Assembly (NCBI GenBank): GCA_009937445.1
Contig: JAACFM010000006.1
Coordinates: 24,357-88,356 of the forward strand
Direction: 5' to 3'
Length of the DNA stretch: 64,000 nucleotides
From: Gammaproteobacteria bacterium
Lineage (GTDB): Bacteria > Pseudomonadota > Gammaproteobacteria > Steroidobacterales > Woeseiaceae
Made by a program: the position numbers and the translations under genes. The stretch's first letter is position 1, and each line of letters starts with the position of its first letter. The notes below the pieces were generated by a model. That model saw only the letters and a program-made list of their open reading frames with translations, was not told the DNA's origin and ran no database searches. Below, in pieces: positions 46,873 through 57,337 of the stretch.

Positions 46873-48342
46873 ATGCAGGAAATCGTCTCGACGATCAATA
46901 GCTACGTCTGGAGCAGCGCACTTATATATCTGTGCCTCGGTGCCGGACTGTTTTTCTCTGTTCTCACCCGATTTGCACAGGTTCGGCATTTTCGTGAAAT
47001 GCTGCGGCTGCTTTTCTCAGGCAAAGAGTCGGATCGCGGTATCTCCTCGTTTCAGGCTCTCGCAGTTTCCCTGTCTGGCCGGGTCGGTGTCGGCAATATC
47101 GCAGGTGTTGCAGCGGCCATTGGCTTTGGCGGCCCTGGCGCGATTTTCTGGATGTGGGTCGTTGCCTTTCTCGGTGCGTCTACTGCATACGTCGAATCTG
47201 CGCTGGGACAGATCTACAAAGAAGTAGACGAAGGTCAACTTCGCGGTGGGCCGGCCTACTACATTGAAAAGGCCATGGGCCAAAAATGGTATGCATGGAT
47301 TTTCGCGATTTCGACGATTATTGCAGTCGGCTTGTTATTGCCGGGCGTTCAGTCCAACAGTATCGGGAATGCAGCTGAACTCGCGTTCGGCAGTAGCTCA
47401 ACAGTCGATTTCCTTGGCGATGCCGTCTCTACGACAAAAATGATCACCGCTGTGACCGTCGTTGCCATTCTGGCGTTCATCGTCTTCGGCGGCGTCAAGC
47501 GGATCGCCCACTTTACCCAGATTGTAGTGCCCTTAATGGCGCTCGGGTATATCCTGATGGCGCTGATAATCATCATAATGCACATCGGTGAACTGCCCGG
47601 TATTTTATCGATGATTCTGCAAGATGCGTTCACGCCAATGGCTGGCTTGGGCGCAGCTATCGGCTGGGGCGTCAAACGCGGCGTTTATTCGAACGAAGCG
47701 GGTCAGGGAACCGGGCCACACGCTGCTGCCGCTGCGGAAGTCGAGCATCCGGCGCAGCAAGGCCTGGTACAGGCATTTTCGGTGTACGTGGATACCCTTT
47801 TTGTCTGCTCGGCAACAGCATTCATGATCCTCATTACCAACCAGTACTACGTAACGGGCGTCGATGCGCCGGTTAGCGGTGGCATGCTCGGCAGTGACGT
47901 AATCATTAGTAGTCCGGCATTCACCCAGCTGGCGCTTGAGAGCGTTATGGGGGGCTTCGGCAAGGTGTTTGTTGCGGTCGCGCTGTTCTTCTTCGCGTTC
48001 ACCACAATACTTGCGTACTACTATATCGCCGAGACCAACGTGGCCTGGGTTAGAAGAACGTTCAAATTCCCGGGCGAACTGACGATCCTGAAAATCGCAA
48101 TCACCGCATCCGTTTTCTACGGAACGATCCGGTCAGCTGACACCGCTTGGGCTATGGGGGATATCGGTGTTGGATTGATGGCCTGGCTCAATATCATCGG
48201 TATCCTGATTCTGTTCTTCATGGGTAGCCCGGCATTGAAGGCACTGCGCGACTACGAACGACAAATGAAAGAAGGTGTCACAAAGTACACCTTCGATCCG
48301 GACGCTCTGGGTATCAAGAACGCTGATTTCTGGAAGAAATAA
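46873..48342 (+). CDS. AGCS-family sodium:amino-acid (alanine/glycine) symporter
   Basis: A 489-residue membrane transporter of the AGCS family. Signatures are ALAVSLSGRVGVGNIAGVAA, GGPGAIFWMWVVAFLGA and AIGWGVKRGVYSNEAGQGTG. About eleven hydrophobic segments are visible. AGGGGGATCGGC precedes the ATG. It probably imports alanine or glycine with sodium. It ends at a REP-like palindrome shared with lpd. Confidence 0.92.
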   Translation: MQEIVSTINSYVWSSALIYLCLGAGLFFSVLTRFAQVRHFREMLRLLFSGKESDRGISSFQALAVSLSGRVGVGNIAGVAAAIGFGGPGAIFWMWVVAFLGASTAYVESALGQIYKEVDEGQLRGGPAYYIEKAMGQKWYAWIFAISTIIAVGLLLPGVQSNSIGNAAELAFGSSSTVDFLGDAVSTTKMITAVTVVAILAFIVFGGVKRIAHFTQIVVPLMALGYILMALIIIIMHIGELPGILSMILQDAFTPMAGLGAAIGWGVKRGVYSNEAGQGTGPHAAAAAEVEHPAQQGLVQAFSVYVDTLFVCSATAFMILITNQYYVTGVDAPVSGGMLGSDVIISSPAFTQLALESVMGGFGKVFVAVALFFFAFTTILAYYYIAETNVAWVRRTFKFPGELTILKIAITASVFYGTIRSADTAWAMGDIGVGLMAWLNIIGILILFFMGSPALKALRDYERQMKEGVTKYTFDPDALGIKNADFWKK

Positions 48343-48379
48343 CCGCGTAGGAGCGGCCCCAGGCCGCGAACCGCGGTTA
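48340..48379. terminator. Nested hairpin carrying both stop codons of convergent genes
   Basis: TAACCGCG (48340-48347) pairs with CGCGGTTA (48372-48379). The first three bases are the symporter stop, the last three are the lpd stop on the other strand. Inside is a second stem made by the REP-like sequence. It should terminate both transcripts. Confidence 0.7.
48347..48369 (+). repeat. REP-like element, GTAG-GAGCGGC...GCCGC-GA type
   Basis: GTAGGAGCGGCCCCAGGCCG begins a sequence with a GTAG head, a GC-rich hairpin and GA tail, the form of REP sequences associated with TnpA-REP (RAYT) transposases in gammaproteobacteria. No other copy was noticed in this window. Confidence 0.6.
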
Positions 48380-49804
48380 CTTATTCGGGAAGTTCAGCGC
48401 TTTATTGTCGACCGCCAGCGATGCCTCATGTACCGCCTCAGCCAGACTGGGGTGCGCATGAATGGTTCTCTGGATATCTTCGGTACTGGCTGAGAACTCC
48501 ATTGCCAACACGGCCTCTGAAATCAATTCACCCGCCATTGGTCCAACGATATGCACGCCAAGGATCTCGTCATCGTCCTTCGATGAAATAATCTTGACCA
48601 TGCCAGAAGTCTGCTCCATGGCCTTCGCGCGTCCACTTGCCGCAAACGGGAAAGAACCGGTCTTGTAAGCTCGCCCGGATTGCTGCACTTCGGCCTCTGT
48701 CTTTCCGACCCAGGCGATTTCCGGGGCGGTATAGATCACCGAAGGAATAACATTGTAGTTAAGCTCTGCGATTTCACCGGCGATCAGATCAGCGGCCATG
48801 ACGCCCTCTTCTGATCCCTTGTGCGCCAGCATCGGTCCACGAACGCAATCGCCAACAGCATAGACACCCTTGACCCGTGTGCGACATTCATCGTCGACCA
48901 CAATAAACCCACGCTCATCAAGCTGAATTCCAGCCTCGTCGGCGAACAGACCATCGGTGTGAGGTTTGCGACCGACCGCTACAACCAGTTTGTCGACTTC
49001 GATCGATTGCGGACCATCCTTGTCTTCATAGGTCACTTCAATGCCATTCTTACCGGTCTTTGTCGCGGATACTTTCGCACCGAGTTTGATGTCGAGACCT
49101 TGCTGTTTGTAGTCCTTGGCCGCAACTTTTGCCACGTCGCGATCCGCCATGAACAAAAAGTCTTCCATCGCCTCCAGTACTGTCACCTCCGATCCCAACC
49201 GCGACCAGACGCTACCAAGCTCCAGACCGATCACGCCAGCCCCAACGACACCCAGTCGCCTCGGCACCTCGTCAAACTCCAGCGCACTCCAGGAATCTAC
49301 AATCTTGTCGCCGTCAAATGGCGCTATTGACAGCTCGATCGGCGATGAGCCGGACGCCAGAATAACGTTCCCGGCATTGATGATCTCGACACTGCCCGCA
49401 ACAGGGGTGAACTCGACCTGCTTTCCTGGCAGCAATTTTCCGTGACCGATCAAGCCGTCTACTTTATTGGCCTTGAGCAGACCGGCAATTCCGCCGGTCA
49501 ATTGCCGAACGATAGTGGCACGGCGTTTCTGCATCACGGCGATATCCAGCTCGACCTCACCGGTCTTTATGCCGTGTTTCTTGAACTCATGCCGCGCTCG
49601 ATGAAACAGCTCTGATGATTCCAGCATCGCTTTCGATGGAATACACCCGGCATTAAGACAGGTGCCACCGAATGCATGCTTGCCGTCTCTATTCTTCCAT
49701 TCGTCGATACAGGCAACCGTCTTGCCGTGTTGCGCTGCGCGAATTGCCGCGATATATCCAGCCGGACCGGCACCAATGACAACTACGTCGTAACTTTTGC
49801 TCAT
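48377..49804 (-). CDS. lpdA: Dihydrolipoyl dehydrogenase (E3)
   Basis: A 475-residue flavoprotein. FAD motif VVVIGAGPAGYIAAIRAAQ, redox disulfide C49-C54 in GGTCLNAGCIPSKA, NAD motif GVVGAGVIGLELGSVW and the C-terminal catalytic pair HAHPSLAEAVHEA. It serves the 2-oxoglutarate dehydrogenase encoded just upstream and perhaps other 2-oxoacid complexes. It lies 34 bases after sucB. Confidence 0.97.
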   Translation of the reverse strand: MSKSYDVVVIGAGPAGYIAAIRAAQHGKTVACIDEWKNRDGKHAFGGTCLNAGCIPSKAMLESSELFHRARHEFKKHGIKTGEVELDIAVMQKRRATIVRQLTGGIAGLLKANKVDGLIGHGKLLPGKQVEFTPVAGSVEIINAGNVILASGSSPIELSIAPFDGDKIVDSWSALEFDEVPRRLGVVGAGVIGLELGSVWSRLGSEVTVLEAMEDFLFMADRDVAKVAAKDYKQQGLDIKLGAKVSATKTGKNGIEVTYEDKDGPQSIEVDKLVVAVGRKPHTDGLFADEAGIQLDERGFIVVDDECRTRVKGVYAVGDCVRGPMLAHKGSEEGVMAADLIAGEIAELNYNVIPSVIYTAPEIAWVGKTEAEVQQSGRAYKTGSFPFAASGRAKAMEQTSGMVKIISSKDDDEILGVHIVGPMAGELISEAVLAMEFSASTEDIQRTIHAHPSLAEAVHEASLAVDNKALNFPNK

Positions 49805-49838
49805 TATCTATCTCTGCTTTCCTTGGTCGGGAACCGAT

Positions 49839-51056
49839 TCACACCTGCAACAGCAGTCGTGCCGGGTCCTCAAGTTGTTCCTTGATGGAAACAAGGAATT
49901 GAACCGCCTCTTTTCCATCGATGATTCGGTGGTCGTAGGTGAGCGCCAGATACATCATCGGCCGGGCAACAATGTCGCCGTCGACGACCATCGGTCGCTG
50001 TTGAATTGAATGCATGCCGAGAATCGCACTCTGTGGCTGGTTAAGAATCGGAGTAGACATCATTGACCCGAAAATGCCGCCATTGGTTATCGTGAACGTC
50101 CCTCCGGTCAGATCTTCCATGCTGATCGTCCCCGCCTGGGCTTTGCCGGCCACCTCATTCAGTGCACCTTCAAAATCGGCGAAACTCATCTGATCAACGT
50201 CCCGGATCACAGGCACCATCAGACCACGCTCGCTCGACACCGCAATGCCGATATCAAAATAATTGTGGTAAATAATATCCGTCCCTTCGACCGACGCGTT
50301 GACGACGGGATACTGTTTCAGTGCTTCGACTGCCGCCTTGGCGAAGAACGACATGAAACCCAGTCGTACGCCGTGTTTCTTCTCGAAAGAGTCGCGATAT
50401 CGCTTACGAAGTGCCATGACTTCGGTCAAATCAACCTCGTTGAAGGTGGTCAGCATCGCCGCGGTTTGCTGCGCATCCACCAGGCGTTCAGCGATCCGCG
50501 CACGCAAACGAGTCATCGCAACGCGCTGCTCCGTGCGCTCGAAACCAGCCACCACCGTTTCGCCTGCGCTCGGTGCCGGGTCACCGGGCGTCACATTTTC
50601 GCTGTCATCGGACTTCAGGAATGCCATCACATCTGATTTCGTAACCCTGCCGTCTTTGCCACTGCCGGAAACCATCGTCGCGTCCAGATCATGCTCGTCG
50701 AGCAATCGACGTACTGCAGGACTGGTCTTGACTGGTCCTTGCGATTCTTTCGTGGCAACGACCTCCACTTTTGCGGCCGCCGCATCTACTGTTTTGGTTG
50801 GTGCAGAGTCCGCAATAGCGCCTTCCTCGAGGATCGCCAAAACATCGCCAGCCTCCACGGTCGCGCCGTTTTCAACCACGATTTTCGCGATGGTTCCAGA
50901 CGCCGGCGCTGGAACTTCCAGTACGACTTTGTCTGTTTCCAGATCGACGAGGTTCTCGTCACGCGCGACGGATTCACCAACCGATTTATGCCAGGCAACC
51001 AATGTCGCATCACTAACCGACTCGGGCAAAGGTGGCACCTTGATCTCTATACTCAT
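49839..51056 (-). CDS. sucB: 2-oxoglutarate dehydrogenase E2, dihydrolipoyl succinyltransferase
   Basis: A 405-residue E2. The lipoyl lysine is K43 ([12 protein letters not shown]); the E3-binding domain has [20 protein letters not shown] and the catalytic domain [20 protein letters not shown] with the catalytic His. The ATG overlaps the sucA stop (ATGA). Confidence 0.97.
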   Translation of the reverse strand: MSIEIKVPPLPESVSDATLVAWHKSVGESVARDENLVDLETDKVVLEVPAPASGTIAKIVVENGATVEAGDVLAILEEGAIADSAPTKTVDAAAAKVEVVATKESQGPVKTSPAVRRLLDEHDLDATMVSGSGKDGRVTKSDVMAFLKSDDSENVTPGDPAPSAGETVVAGFERTEQRVAMTRLRARIAERLVDAQQTAAMLTTFNEVDLTEVMALRKRYRDSFEKKHGVRLGFMSFFAKAAVEALKQYPVVNASVEGTDIIYHNYFDIGIAVSSERGLMVPVIRDVDQMSFADFEGALNEVAGKAQAGTISMEDLTGGTFTITNGGIFGSMMSTPILNQPQSAILGMHSIQQRPMVVDGDIVARPMMYLALTYDHRIIDGKEAVQFLVSIKEQLEDPARLLLQV

Positions 51057-53932
51057 GTGGACTTCCGTTTTGTTTTTTCAGGCTTAACGGCTTTGCTCGC
51101 TTCTGATTTTATATCGAGCGCTGCTTCCACCAATGCCTGCTGCTGTTGCAAATGAATTTTGAAAATTCCCGACGCAGGCGCTGCTGCACCCGGCCGACCT
51201 GCGTAATAAAGTTGTTGATGATCCTGCAAAGGTTCTTGCAGGCGGTGCTTAATTTGATACCACGCGCCTTGATTTAGCGGCTCTTCCTGACACCAGACAA
51301 TTTCATCAACGTGACTGTATTGACTTATCAGCTCTTCGTATTCGTCGATGGGGAAGGGATAGAGCTGTTCGATTCGAATTAGGGCGATGTCATTGACGCC
51401 ATGAACTTCACGAGCCTCAAGCAGATCGAAATACACCTTGCCGCTGCATAAGACGAGGCGTCGTGTCTTCTCATTGGCGATTGCCTCGATTTCCGGAATA
51501 AGCAGTTCAAACCGACCGCCGGAAAGATCGCTGATCGGCGATACCGACATTTTGTGACGCAGCAAGCTCTTTGGTGTCATCACAATGAGCGGCTTCCTGA
51601 AGGAACGAACTTGCTGACGACGCAGCAGGTGGAACATCTGCGCCGGCGTTGAAGGTACGCAAACCTGTATGTTGTGTTCCGCGCAAAGCTGTAAGAATCG
51701 TTCAAGGCGCGCCGACGAGTGCTCCGGCCCCTGCCCTTCATACCCGTGTGGCAAAAACATCGTCAAGCCACACAATCTCCCCCACTTTGCTTCACCGGAG
51801 CTAATGAACTGGTCAATAACAACCTGCGCACCGTTTGCAAAATCGCCAAATTGTCCTTCCCAAATGACCAGTGTATTTGGCTCTGTACTCGCATAGCCGT
51901 ACTCGAAACCCAGCACCGCCTCTTCAGACAGAAAGGAATCAATAACGCGAAACGCATCGGGGCGATCGACAACATGCTCCAGAGGCGTGTATTCGCGATT
52001 GTTGAGTTGATTGTGGATGACCGCGTGTCGATGAAAGAATGTTCCTCTGCCGCTGTCCTGGCCGACAAGGCGAACATTGTGGCCGTCTTCCAGCAGCGAC
52101 GCGTACGCCATCGTCTCCGCAAATCCCCAGTCCATTTCCACATCGCCCGAGGCCATTTTGACACGCTGATCCATGATGCGCTGTACGCGACCGTGGGGTT
52201 TAACGTCCGGCGGAACCGCGGTAATCGACAGGCAAAGATTTGCGACAGTCTTCGGGCTGATCGTGGTGTCGGCGGGGTCATCCCATTGCGCGTTCAGGAA
52301 CGGAGTCCAGTCAACGGTGAATTCGTTTCCAATCATCCCCAGCGACGCTTTCTGCACGTGCTCACCGCGATCAAGCCTGTCCCGGTACTCGTCCTGCAGT
52401 TTGGCCACATCCGCAGATGTAACGACATCTGCCGCAATCAGCCGGTTGGCGTAAAGCTCGCGAGTGGTTTTATGCGACTTGATGCGTGCGTACATGATCG
52501 GTTGAGTTGCCGATGGCTCATCGGCCTCGTTGTGGCCATGTCGACGATAACAAACCAGATCAATGACAACGTCCTTCCTGAACCTCTGCCGATATTGCAG
52601 TGCCAGGCGGGTGACGAATATTACCGCTTCGGGGTCATCGCCATTGACATGAAAAATTGGCGCCTCGATCATTTTTGCGACGTCACTGCAATAATCGGTA
52701 GATCGCGCGTCCGCTGGCCGGCTGATCGTAAAGCCAACCTGGTTATTTACAACAATATGCACGGTGCCGCCGGTTCGAAATCCGTTTATCTGCGACATCT
52801 GGAATGTCTCAGTAACGACCCCTTGACCGGAGAAGGCAGCATCACCGTGAATCAAAACCGGCAGAACTTCATGTCGCTCGGTGTCGCCGCGACGTTGTTG
52901 ACGGGCGCGGACGGATCCTTCAACCACCGGATCAACAATTTCCAGGTGCGAGGGATTAAACGCAAGAGCCAGATGGACGTTTCCGCCGGGCGTCTTCATA
53001 TCCGCAGAAAAGCCCTTGTGGTATTTCACATCGCCCGATCCCTTGAGCTCTTCGGGATCGTAATTACCTTCGAATTCCTCGAACAACTCTTCCGGATTCT
53101 TGCCGAGAATGTTCACGAGGACATTGATCCGGCCGCGATGCGCCATGCCAATGACGATTTCCTTAACGCCCGATGACCCGCCCTGCTGAATGATGTCATC
53201 AAGCAGCGGAATCAGACTTTCGCCACCTTCGAGAGAAAATCGCTTCTGACCGACATAACGAGTGTGCAGGTATCGTTCAATACCTTCTGCACTGGTCAGT
53301 TTGTCGAGAATGGTCAGACGCTCCTCATCGTCGAGAATATTGGCGGCAGCCCCACTCTCAAACCGCTTGCGCAGCCACAAACGCTCGCGTGCGCGCGAGA
53401 TATGAGCAAATTCGGCGCCAATCTTGCCGCAATACATATTCCTGAGCAGCGTCAGTATGTCGCGCAGCTTCATAAGATCATCGGCTGTGCCGGCCAAACC
53501 GCCGGTGAAAAACTCCACGTCCATATCGGACTCATCAAGGCCGAGATAGTCGAGCTTGAGCACCCCTGGTACCCGGCGCTCCATCAGGCCCAGCGGGTCA
53601 AGATCTGCAATCTGATGTCCGCGAAGACTGTACACCTGGATCAGCCGGGACACCGCGGCCTGTTTCTCGCCGGTCGACACCGCTCTGCCAGTTGCAGGCC
53701 TGCTTATCTGGCCAAGCTTGCGCCCCGCCCGAGACTCCTGAAGCAACTGATCTCGAATTTCAGAGTGTGCAATTTCAGAACTCGAATCACCCATGGTGTC
53801 GAAATAATCGCGCCAACCCGCCGGGACTGACTCGGGCTGCTGCAAATACTGCTCATACAGCGATTCGACGGCGCTCGCGTTGCCACCGAACAGTGGCGTC
53901 GATGCCAGTTGCTCTTTTAGAGAATTACTCAT
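51053..53932 (-). CDS. sucA: 2-oxoglutarate dehydrogenase E1
   Basis: A 959-residue thiamine-diphosphate E1 subunit. Typical segments: [17 protein letters not shown] near the start, [40 protein letters not shown] and the C-terminal [16 protein letters not shown]. It decarboxylates 2-oxoglutarate in the TCA cycle and starts the sucAB-lpd operon. No strong ribosome site precedes the ATG (weak GAAAAG). Confidence 0.97.
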   Translation of the reverse strand: MSNSLKEQLASTPLFGGNASAVESLYEQYLQQPESVPAGWRDYFDTMGDSSSEIAHSEIRDQLLQESRAGRKLGQISRPATGRAVSTGEKQAAVSRLIQVYSLRGHQIADLDPLGLMERRVPGVLKLDYLGLDESDMDVEFFTGGLAGTADDLMKLRDILTLLRNMYCGKIGAEFAHISRARERLWLRKRFESGAAANILDDEERLTILDKLTSAEGIERYLHTRYVGQKRFSLEGGESLIPLLDDIIQQGGSSGVKEIVIGMAHRGRINVLVNILGKNPEELFEEFEGNYDPEELKGSGDVKYHKGFSADMKTPGGNVHLALAFNPSHLEIVDPVVEGSVRARQQRRGDTERHEVLPVLIHGDAAFSGQGVVTETFQMSQINGFRTGGTVHIVVNNQVGFTISRPADARSTDYCSDVAKMIEAPIFHVNGDDPEAVIFVTRLALQYRQRFRKDVVIDLVCYRRHGHNEADEPSATQPIMYARIKSHKTTRELYANRLIAADVVTSADVAKLQDEYRDRLDRGEHVQKASLGMIGNEFTVDWTPFLNAQWDDPADTTISPKTVANLCLSITAVPPDVKPHGRVQRIMDQRVKMASGDVEMDWGFAETMAYASLLEDGHNVRLVGQDSGRGTFFHRHAVIHNQLNNREYTPLEHVVDRPDAFRVIDSFLSEEAVLGFEYGYASTEPNTLVIWEGQFGDFANGAQVVIDQFISSGEAKWGRLCGLTMFLPHGYEGQGPEHSSARLERFLQLCAEHNIQVCVPSTPAQMFHLLRRQQVRSFRKPLIVMTPKSLLRHKMSVSPISDLSGGRFELLIPEIEAIANEKTRRLVLCSGKVYFDLLEAREVHGVNDIALIRIEQLYPFPIDEYEELISQYSHVDEIVWCQEEPLNQGAWYQIKHRLQEPLQDHQQLYYAGRPGAAAPASGIFKIHLQQQQALVEAALDIKSEASKAVKPEKTKRKST

Positions 53933-54055
53933 CTTTTCAGGAACTTATGTGGCCCAAGCATCTTGAAGTCCGGTGACTTCAGCCAAGGCTCAGAAAAGGG
54001 TCGCTAGTTTATCCCAAGCGCACATCAGAGGGAATGCATTGCGGGCAGTTTCGAC

Positions 54056-54517
54056 TCACATCATCCTGAGAAGATTCACCAGTTCGTAACACACGAGGCA
54101 AGCGTAGAAGCTAAAGAAGAACGTGAGGAACGCCCCGGTTCGGAAACGGTTCAGAAACTGCGCTTTGGAAAGAAAAACCAGTACCAGAATCCCCAACGCC
54201 GTCATAGAGAGTTTCGTGCTCGTGAAAAGCAGCGTGCTGTGGGCCATAACGGCATTCATGACGGGGTTGACCTCGATCATGCCGAGATCGATCAGCTGCA
54301 ATGTCAGGAAAGCGTCAGCGCAGGAAAGCAACATCGTTCCCACCGACAGGAAAAACAACCAGGGGTGATGCCAGTCCAAAAACACGACATCGTCGTCAGC
54401 TGCGCGCCGATGCGCGTGTCGCCGGGAACGCGTGAAACCGAAAAAAACAGTTCGCCAGCCGAAGTCGCGGCGATCGGTTTGTGCACGTTTGACGCTGATT
54501 GCGCTGCTGACTTTCAT
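54056..54517 (-). CDS. DUF5658 membrane protein
   Basis: A 153-residue protein with a basic N-terminal part and three or four hydrophobic segments (PWLFFLSVGTMLLSCADAFL, LFTSTKLSMTALGILVLVF, TGAFLTFFFSFYACLVCYEL). The SCADAFLTLQLIDLGMIEVN motif matches DUF5658. The function is unknown. ATG 54517 lies 17 bases after the cytochrome stop, so they are probably cotranscribed. Confidence 0.8.
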   Translation of the reverse strand: MKVSSAISVKRAQTDRRDFGWRTVFFGFTRSRRHAHRRAADDDVVFLDWHHPWLFFLSVGTMLLSCADAFLTLQLIDLGMIEVNPVMNAVMAHSTLLFTSTKLSMTALGILVLVFLSKAQFLNRFRTGAFLTFFFSFYACLVCYELVNLLRMM

Positions 54518-54533
54518 AAGGCCCTGCTTCCTT

Positions 54534-55052
54534 TCAGTCTTGTTCAGTATCGACTGGCGATGTCGTTTCGAGCAGATAGGCAATCAGGTCATCCCTGTCT
54601 TGCTGCCTCATTACACCTGCAAAAGTCATCCTGTTTCCCGGCAAAAAATGGCCCGGTTGTGCTAACCAGGCGTCCAGCGCTCGAGGCGTCCAGACGAAAT
54701 TTGCGTTGCGCATGACGGGTGAATAATTGAACCCGCTTTGACCCCCGACGTTGCGGCCAAAGAACCCGAACAGCGCAGGACCGATCATGTTGGGCCCACC
54801 CTCTTCGAGGCTGTGACAGGCTTTGCAGATCTGCGCCTGACGGTTGCCATTCTTCGGATTTGCTCGCGCATATTTTTCCTGTGCGAGATAATCCGGAACC
54901 GTCAAAACCGTCTGCTCACCCAACGTTGCTGCCGACAACAACGGTTTGGATTCGTCATCGCTGTTGCTGTCTTCGGAGCCGGAGCCACAGGCCACCAGCA
55001 ACATAATACCGATCGCGAGTGTTGACCCTCTAAGCAAATGTTTCAATTCCAT
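54534..55052 (-). CDS. Cytochrome c lipoprotein (c2/c550-like)
   Basis: A 172-residue lipoprotein with lipobox LLVAC and a single haem c site CKACH (residues 76-80). The fold is that of mitochondrial-type cytochrome c: GPALFGFFGRNVGGQSGFNY and MRNANFVW, with axial Met in NRMTFAG. It would be anchored to a membrane and carry electrons to an oxidase or an oxygenase. The start ATG at 55052 has only GAGG two bases upstream, so a nearby downstream start is possible. Confidence 0.85.
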   Translation of the reverse strand: MELKHLLRGSTLAIGIMLLVACGSGSEDSNSDDESKPLLSAATLGEQTVLTVPDYLAQEKYARANPKNGNRQAQICKACHSLEEGGPNMIGPALFGFFGRNVGGQSGFNYSPVMRNANFVWTPRALDAWLAQPGHFLPGNRMTFAGVMRQQDRDDLIAYLLETTSPVDTEQD

Positions 55053-55164
55053 ACCTCAAATCCATTACCTGCCTCAAATATAAAGCAATTATCGCGCCAG
55101 CGCTTCATCGTCATGATTTAAGTGGCTTTTTTAAATTAAGGCGTATCTTACAATCGTTGTTTTG

Positions 55165-55170
55165 TATAAT
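55165..55170 (+). promoter_or_regulatory. Candidate -10 box of alkB
   Basis: A perfect TATAAT 32 bases before the alkB ATG. The expected -35 position (about 55142) is a poor match, so an activator may be needed. Leader would be about 25 bases. Confidence 0.4.
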
Positions 55171-55201
55171 TTGCCGACACGCAGCGTACAAGTTGAATTT
55201 G

Positions 55202-56419
55202 ATGAAAGGGTACACCGGGGTTCTGGCAGACGGACAGGCGATTCACTACGTCGACAAGAAGCGATGGCTCTGGATTCTATCGGTACTCTACCCACTGCAA
55301 CCGTTCGTTGTTATCGGCTTGCATGCCTCCAGCGGAGTCGAGGCCTGGTTTGTGGCCCCGTTCGTCTTCAACTACGTTCTCGCCCCGATCATTGACTGGC
55401 TGCTGGGCGCAGACAGCAACAACCCGCCTGAAGAAGTTGTCATGCAGCTCGACCAGGATCACTACTACCGCCAGCTGACTTATGCCGTCATACCCCTGCA
55501 CTTCGTCTCCTTGATCGGTTCCATCTGGTACGCGACGACTCAGCCGTTGAGCTGGTGGGCCTTCATACTGCTCGCAGCGTTTGCCGGACTTATCGCAGGG
55601 CTGGCAATTAATACCGCGCACGAACTCGGGCACAAGAATTCAAAGACAGAAAAACAGTTGGCCAAAATCGCGCTATCTATTCCTGCCTACGGCCATTTCA
55701 CCATCGAGCACAATCGCGGGCACCACAAGTACGTCTCCACCGCCAACGACCCGGCCAGCTCTCGCATGGGTGAGAGCATCTACCAGTTCGCGATGCGCGA
55801 AATACCCGGAGCACTCCTGGGAGCCTGGGCGCTCGAGAAGGAGCGACTCAACCATCGCGGCAAGTCGGTTTGGAACGTCAATAATCAGATTCTGCAGTCT
55901 TACGCTCTTAGCGCTGTAATGAGCTTGACGTTTCTCCTTATTCTCGGTTGGAAAGTCCTGCCCTTTCTGCTCATTCACAATCTCTTTGGCTACTGGCAAC
56001 TGACGAGCGCGAATTACGTCGAACACTATGGACTGCTGCGCAAGAAAGGCGAGGACGGAAAATTGGAGCGATGCGAGCCCCACCATTCGTGGAACAGCAA
56101 CCACATCTTCTCGAACCTCGTCCTGTTTCACCTCGAACGGCATTCCGATCACCATGCTCACCCACTGCGGCGCTACCAATCACTTCGACATTTCGCGGAT
56201 CTGCCACAGCTTCCCAACGGCTACTTTGGTATGTATGTGCTTGCTTACCTCCCTTGGCTCTGGTTCAGGATCATGGACAAACGCCTGATGGAACTGCCTC
56301 ACGTTGATGGCGATCTCGACAACGTCAACATAGACCCTGCAGCGCATTCTTCGATTTTTCTGAAGTGGGGCCGCGACAAAATGTCTGAGCCGACCTACAC
56401 CAATCTTCCCGGCCTCTGA
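55202..56419 (+). CDS. alkB: Alkane 1-monooxygenase AlkB
   Basis: A 405-residue membrane diiron monooxygenase that hydroxylates medium-chain alkanes. All histidine boxes are present: NTAHELGHK, EHNRGHHKYVST and LERHSDHHAHP, plus the HYG motif NYVEHYGL. Six hydrophobic segments fit. ATG 55202 is preferred to a TTG further upstream. There is no rubredoxin or rubredoxin reductase gene adjacent; electron donors must be elsewhere. The alkane specificity is from the family; related substrates are possible. Confidence 0.9.
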   Translation: MKGYTGVLADGQAIHYVDKKRWLWILSVLYPLQPFVVIGLHASSGVEAWFVAPFVFNYVLAPIIDWLLGADSNNPPEEVVMQLDQDHYYRQLTYAVIPLHFVSLIGSIWYATTQPLSWWAFILLAAFAGLIAGLAINTAHELGHKNSKTEKQLAKIALSIPAYGHFTIEHNRGHHKYVSTANDPASSRMGESIYQFAMREIPGALLGAWALEKERLNHRGKSVWNVNNQILQSYALSAVMSLTFLLILGWKVLPFLLIHNLFGYWQLTSANYVEHYGLLRKKGEDGKLERCEPHHSWNSNHIFSNLVLFHLERHSDHHAHPLRRYQSLRHFADLPQLPNGYFGMYVLAYLPWLWFRIMDKRLMELPHVDGDLDNVNIDPAAHSSIFLKWGRDKMSEPTYTNLPGL

Positions 56420-56496
56420 CGCGATTCACCATTTGTGTCGATTCCGGCGAGTTTAAGATTGGACCCCGGCGATCGTTGACACCTAGCATCAGTGCA

Positions 56497-57330
56497 ATGG
56501 TCGCAAGAAAAACTCCACGAATAACGATTTCCAGAACGACTCTGGTCGCGGTTCTGATCGCAATGACAGCAGCCTTGGTCAGCCGCTCGGTTCTGCAGGT
56601 GCAGCTGCTCAAAGATGGTGTCCAAGCGTTCCTGGCCGCCGATATTTCCTACCTGCTTGTTCCTGTTGTCATGGCGTGCCTGCTATTTCCGCTGTGGCGA
56701 ACACAACGCCCGTTTCTCGCCGCACAGTTCCGGCTCTCCGACCTGAGTGGGCGGATTGTTTTTAGAGCGCTCACGATAGGCCTGCTGATTCGAATTATCT
56801 GGTGGTGTCAGCTCGTTGCCGGCACCTCATTTGGGATATACCAGTCGAATGAATCATCAGCCGTCGTTGGTCCGGTTTTCTCTTTCCAGTGCGCAGCGCC
56901 TGCCGCGGTCGCATTGGGCGTGCTGGTGATGGGCCTGCTAACCCCTGCGATAGAAGAGACTGTTCACAGGGGCTATGTTCTCAGTGCACTGCGACGGCGC
57001 GGATTTCTGATCTCCGTTATCGTATCGGCATTAGTCTTCATGGTATTCCACCGGCTGGGTTCCTGGCCCTTCGCAATGTTCGCTGGCCTTGTTTTTGGCG
57101 TGCAATATTGGTCAACAGCATCACTGTGGTCATCACTGATTTCACATTCAACCGTGAACAGTCTGATCCTGATCGACTGGCGCTGCCTGTCAGGTCTGTG
57201 GAACCCTCGCACCGAAGACCTGCCAATGTTACCGGCCGGTCTGATCGCCATTAGCATATGTGTCATCTGCCTCGGCGTCTTGTTCACTATCCTGAGGGAA
57301 ATGGCTACCGGGGCAGAAATGCCCCGGTAG
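56497..57330 (+). CDS. CPBP-family glutamic intramembrane protease
   Basis: A 277-residue membrane protein with about eight hydrophobic segments. All three CPBP (Abi) motifs are visible: EETVHRG (EExxxR), FMVFH (FxxxH) and HSTVN (HxxxN). ATG 56497 is chosen over a TTG at 56476. CPBP proteases process prenylated or other membrane proteins and often serve as immunity or maturation factors in bacteriocin loci. Here the gene is convergent with a double-glycine-leader peptide gene, 7 bases apart, which suggests a link. Its last codons lie in a terminator hairpin. Confidence 0.87.
   Translation: MVARKTPRITISRTTLVAVLIAMTAALVSRSVLQVQLLKDGVQAFLAADISYLLVPVVMACLLFPLWRTQRPFLAAQFRLSDLSGRIVFRALTIGLLIRIIWWCQLVAGTSFGIYQSNESSAVVGPVFSFQCAAPAAVALGVLVMGLLTPAIEETVHRGYVLSALRRRGFLISVIVSALVFMVFHRLGSWPFAMFAGLVFGVQYWSTASLWSSLISHSTVNSLILIDWRCLSGLWNPRTEDLPMLPAGLIAISICVICLGVLFTILREMATGAEMPR
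57305..57330. terminator. Terminator hairpin overlapping the CPBP stop codon
   Basis: A perfect ten-base inverted repeat CTACCGGGGC / GCCCCGGTAG with loop AGAAAT; the last three bases are the CPBP TAG. It lies 7 bases from the stop of the convergent peptide gene. Confidence 0.7.
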
Positions 57331-57337
57331 CTGTCAA

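Noticed and set aside
51719..53176. A 485-codon open frame antisense to sucA
   Set aside because: sucA is certain on the other strand; the frame has no family resemblance and is explained by GC-rich codon structure. Similar antisense frames at 2192-3034, 14262-15068 and 43726-44781 were dropped for the same reason.
55157..55201. Upstream TTG start extending alkB by 15 residues
   Set aside because: It would begin before the candidate -10 box, and the normal N-terminus fits the ATG at 55202.
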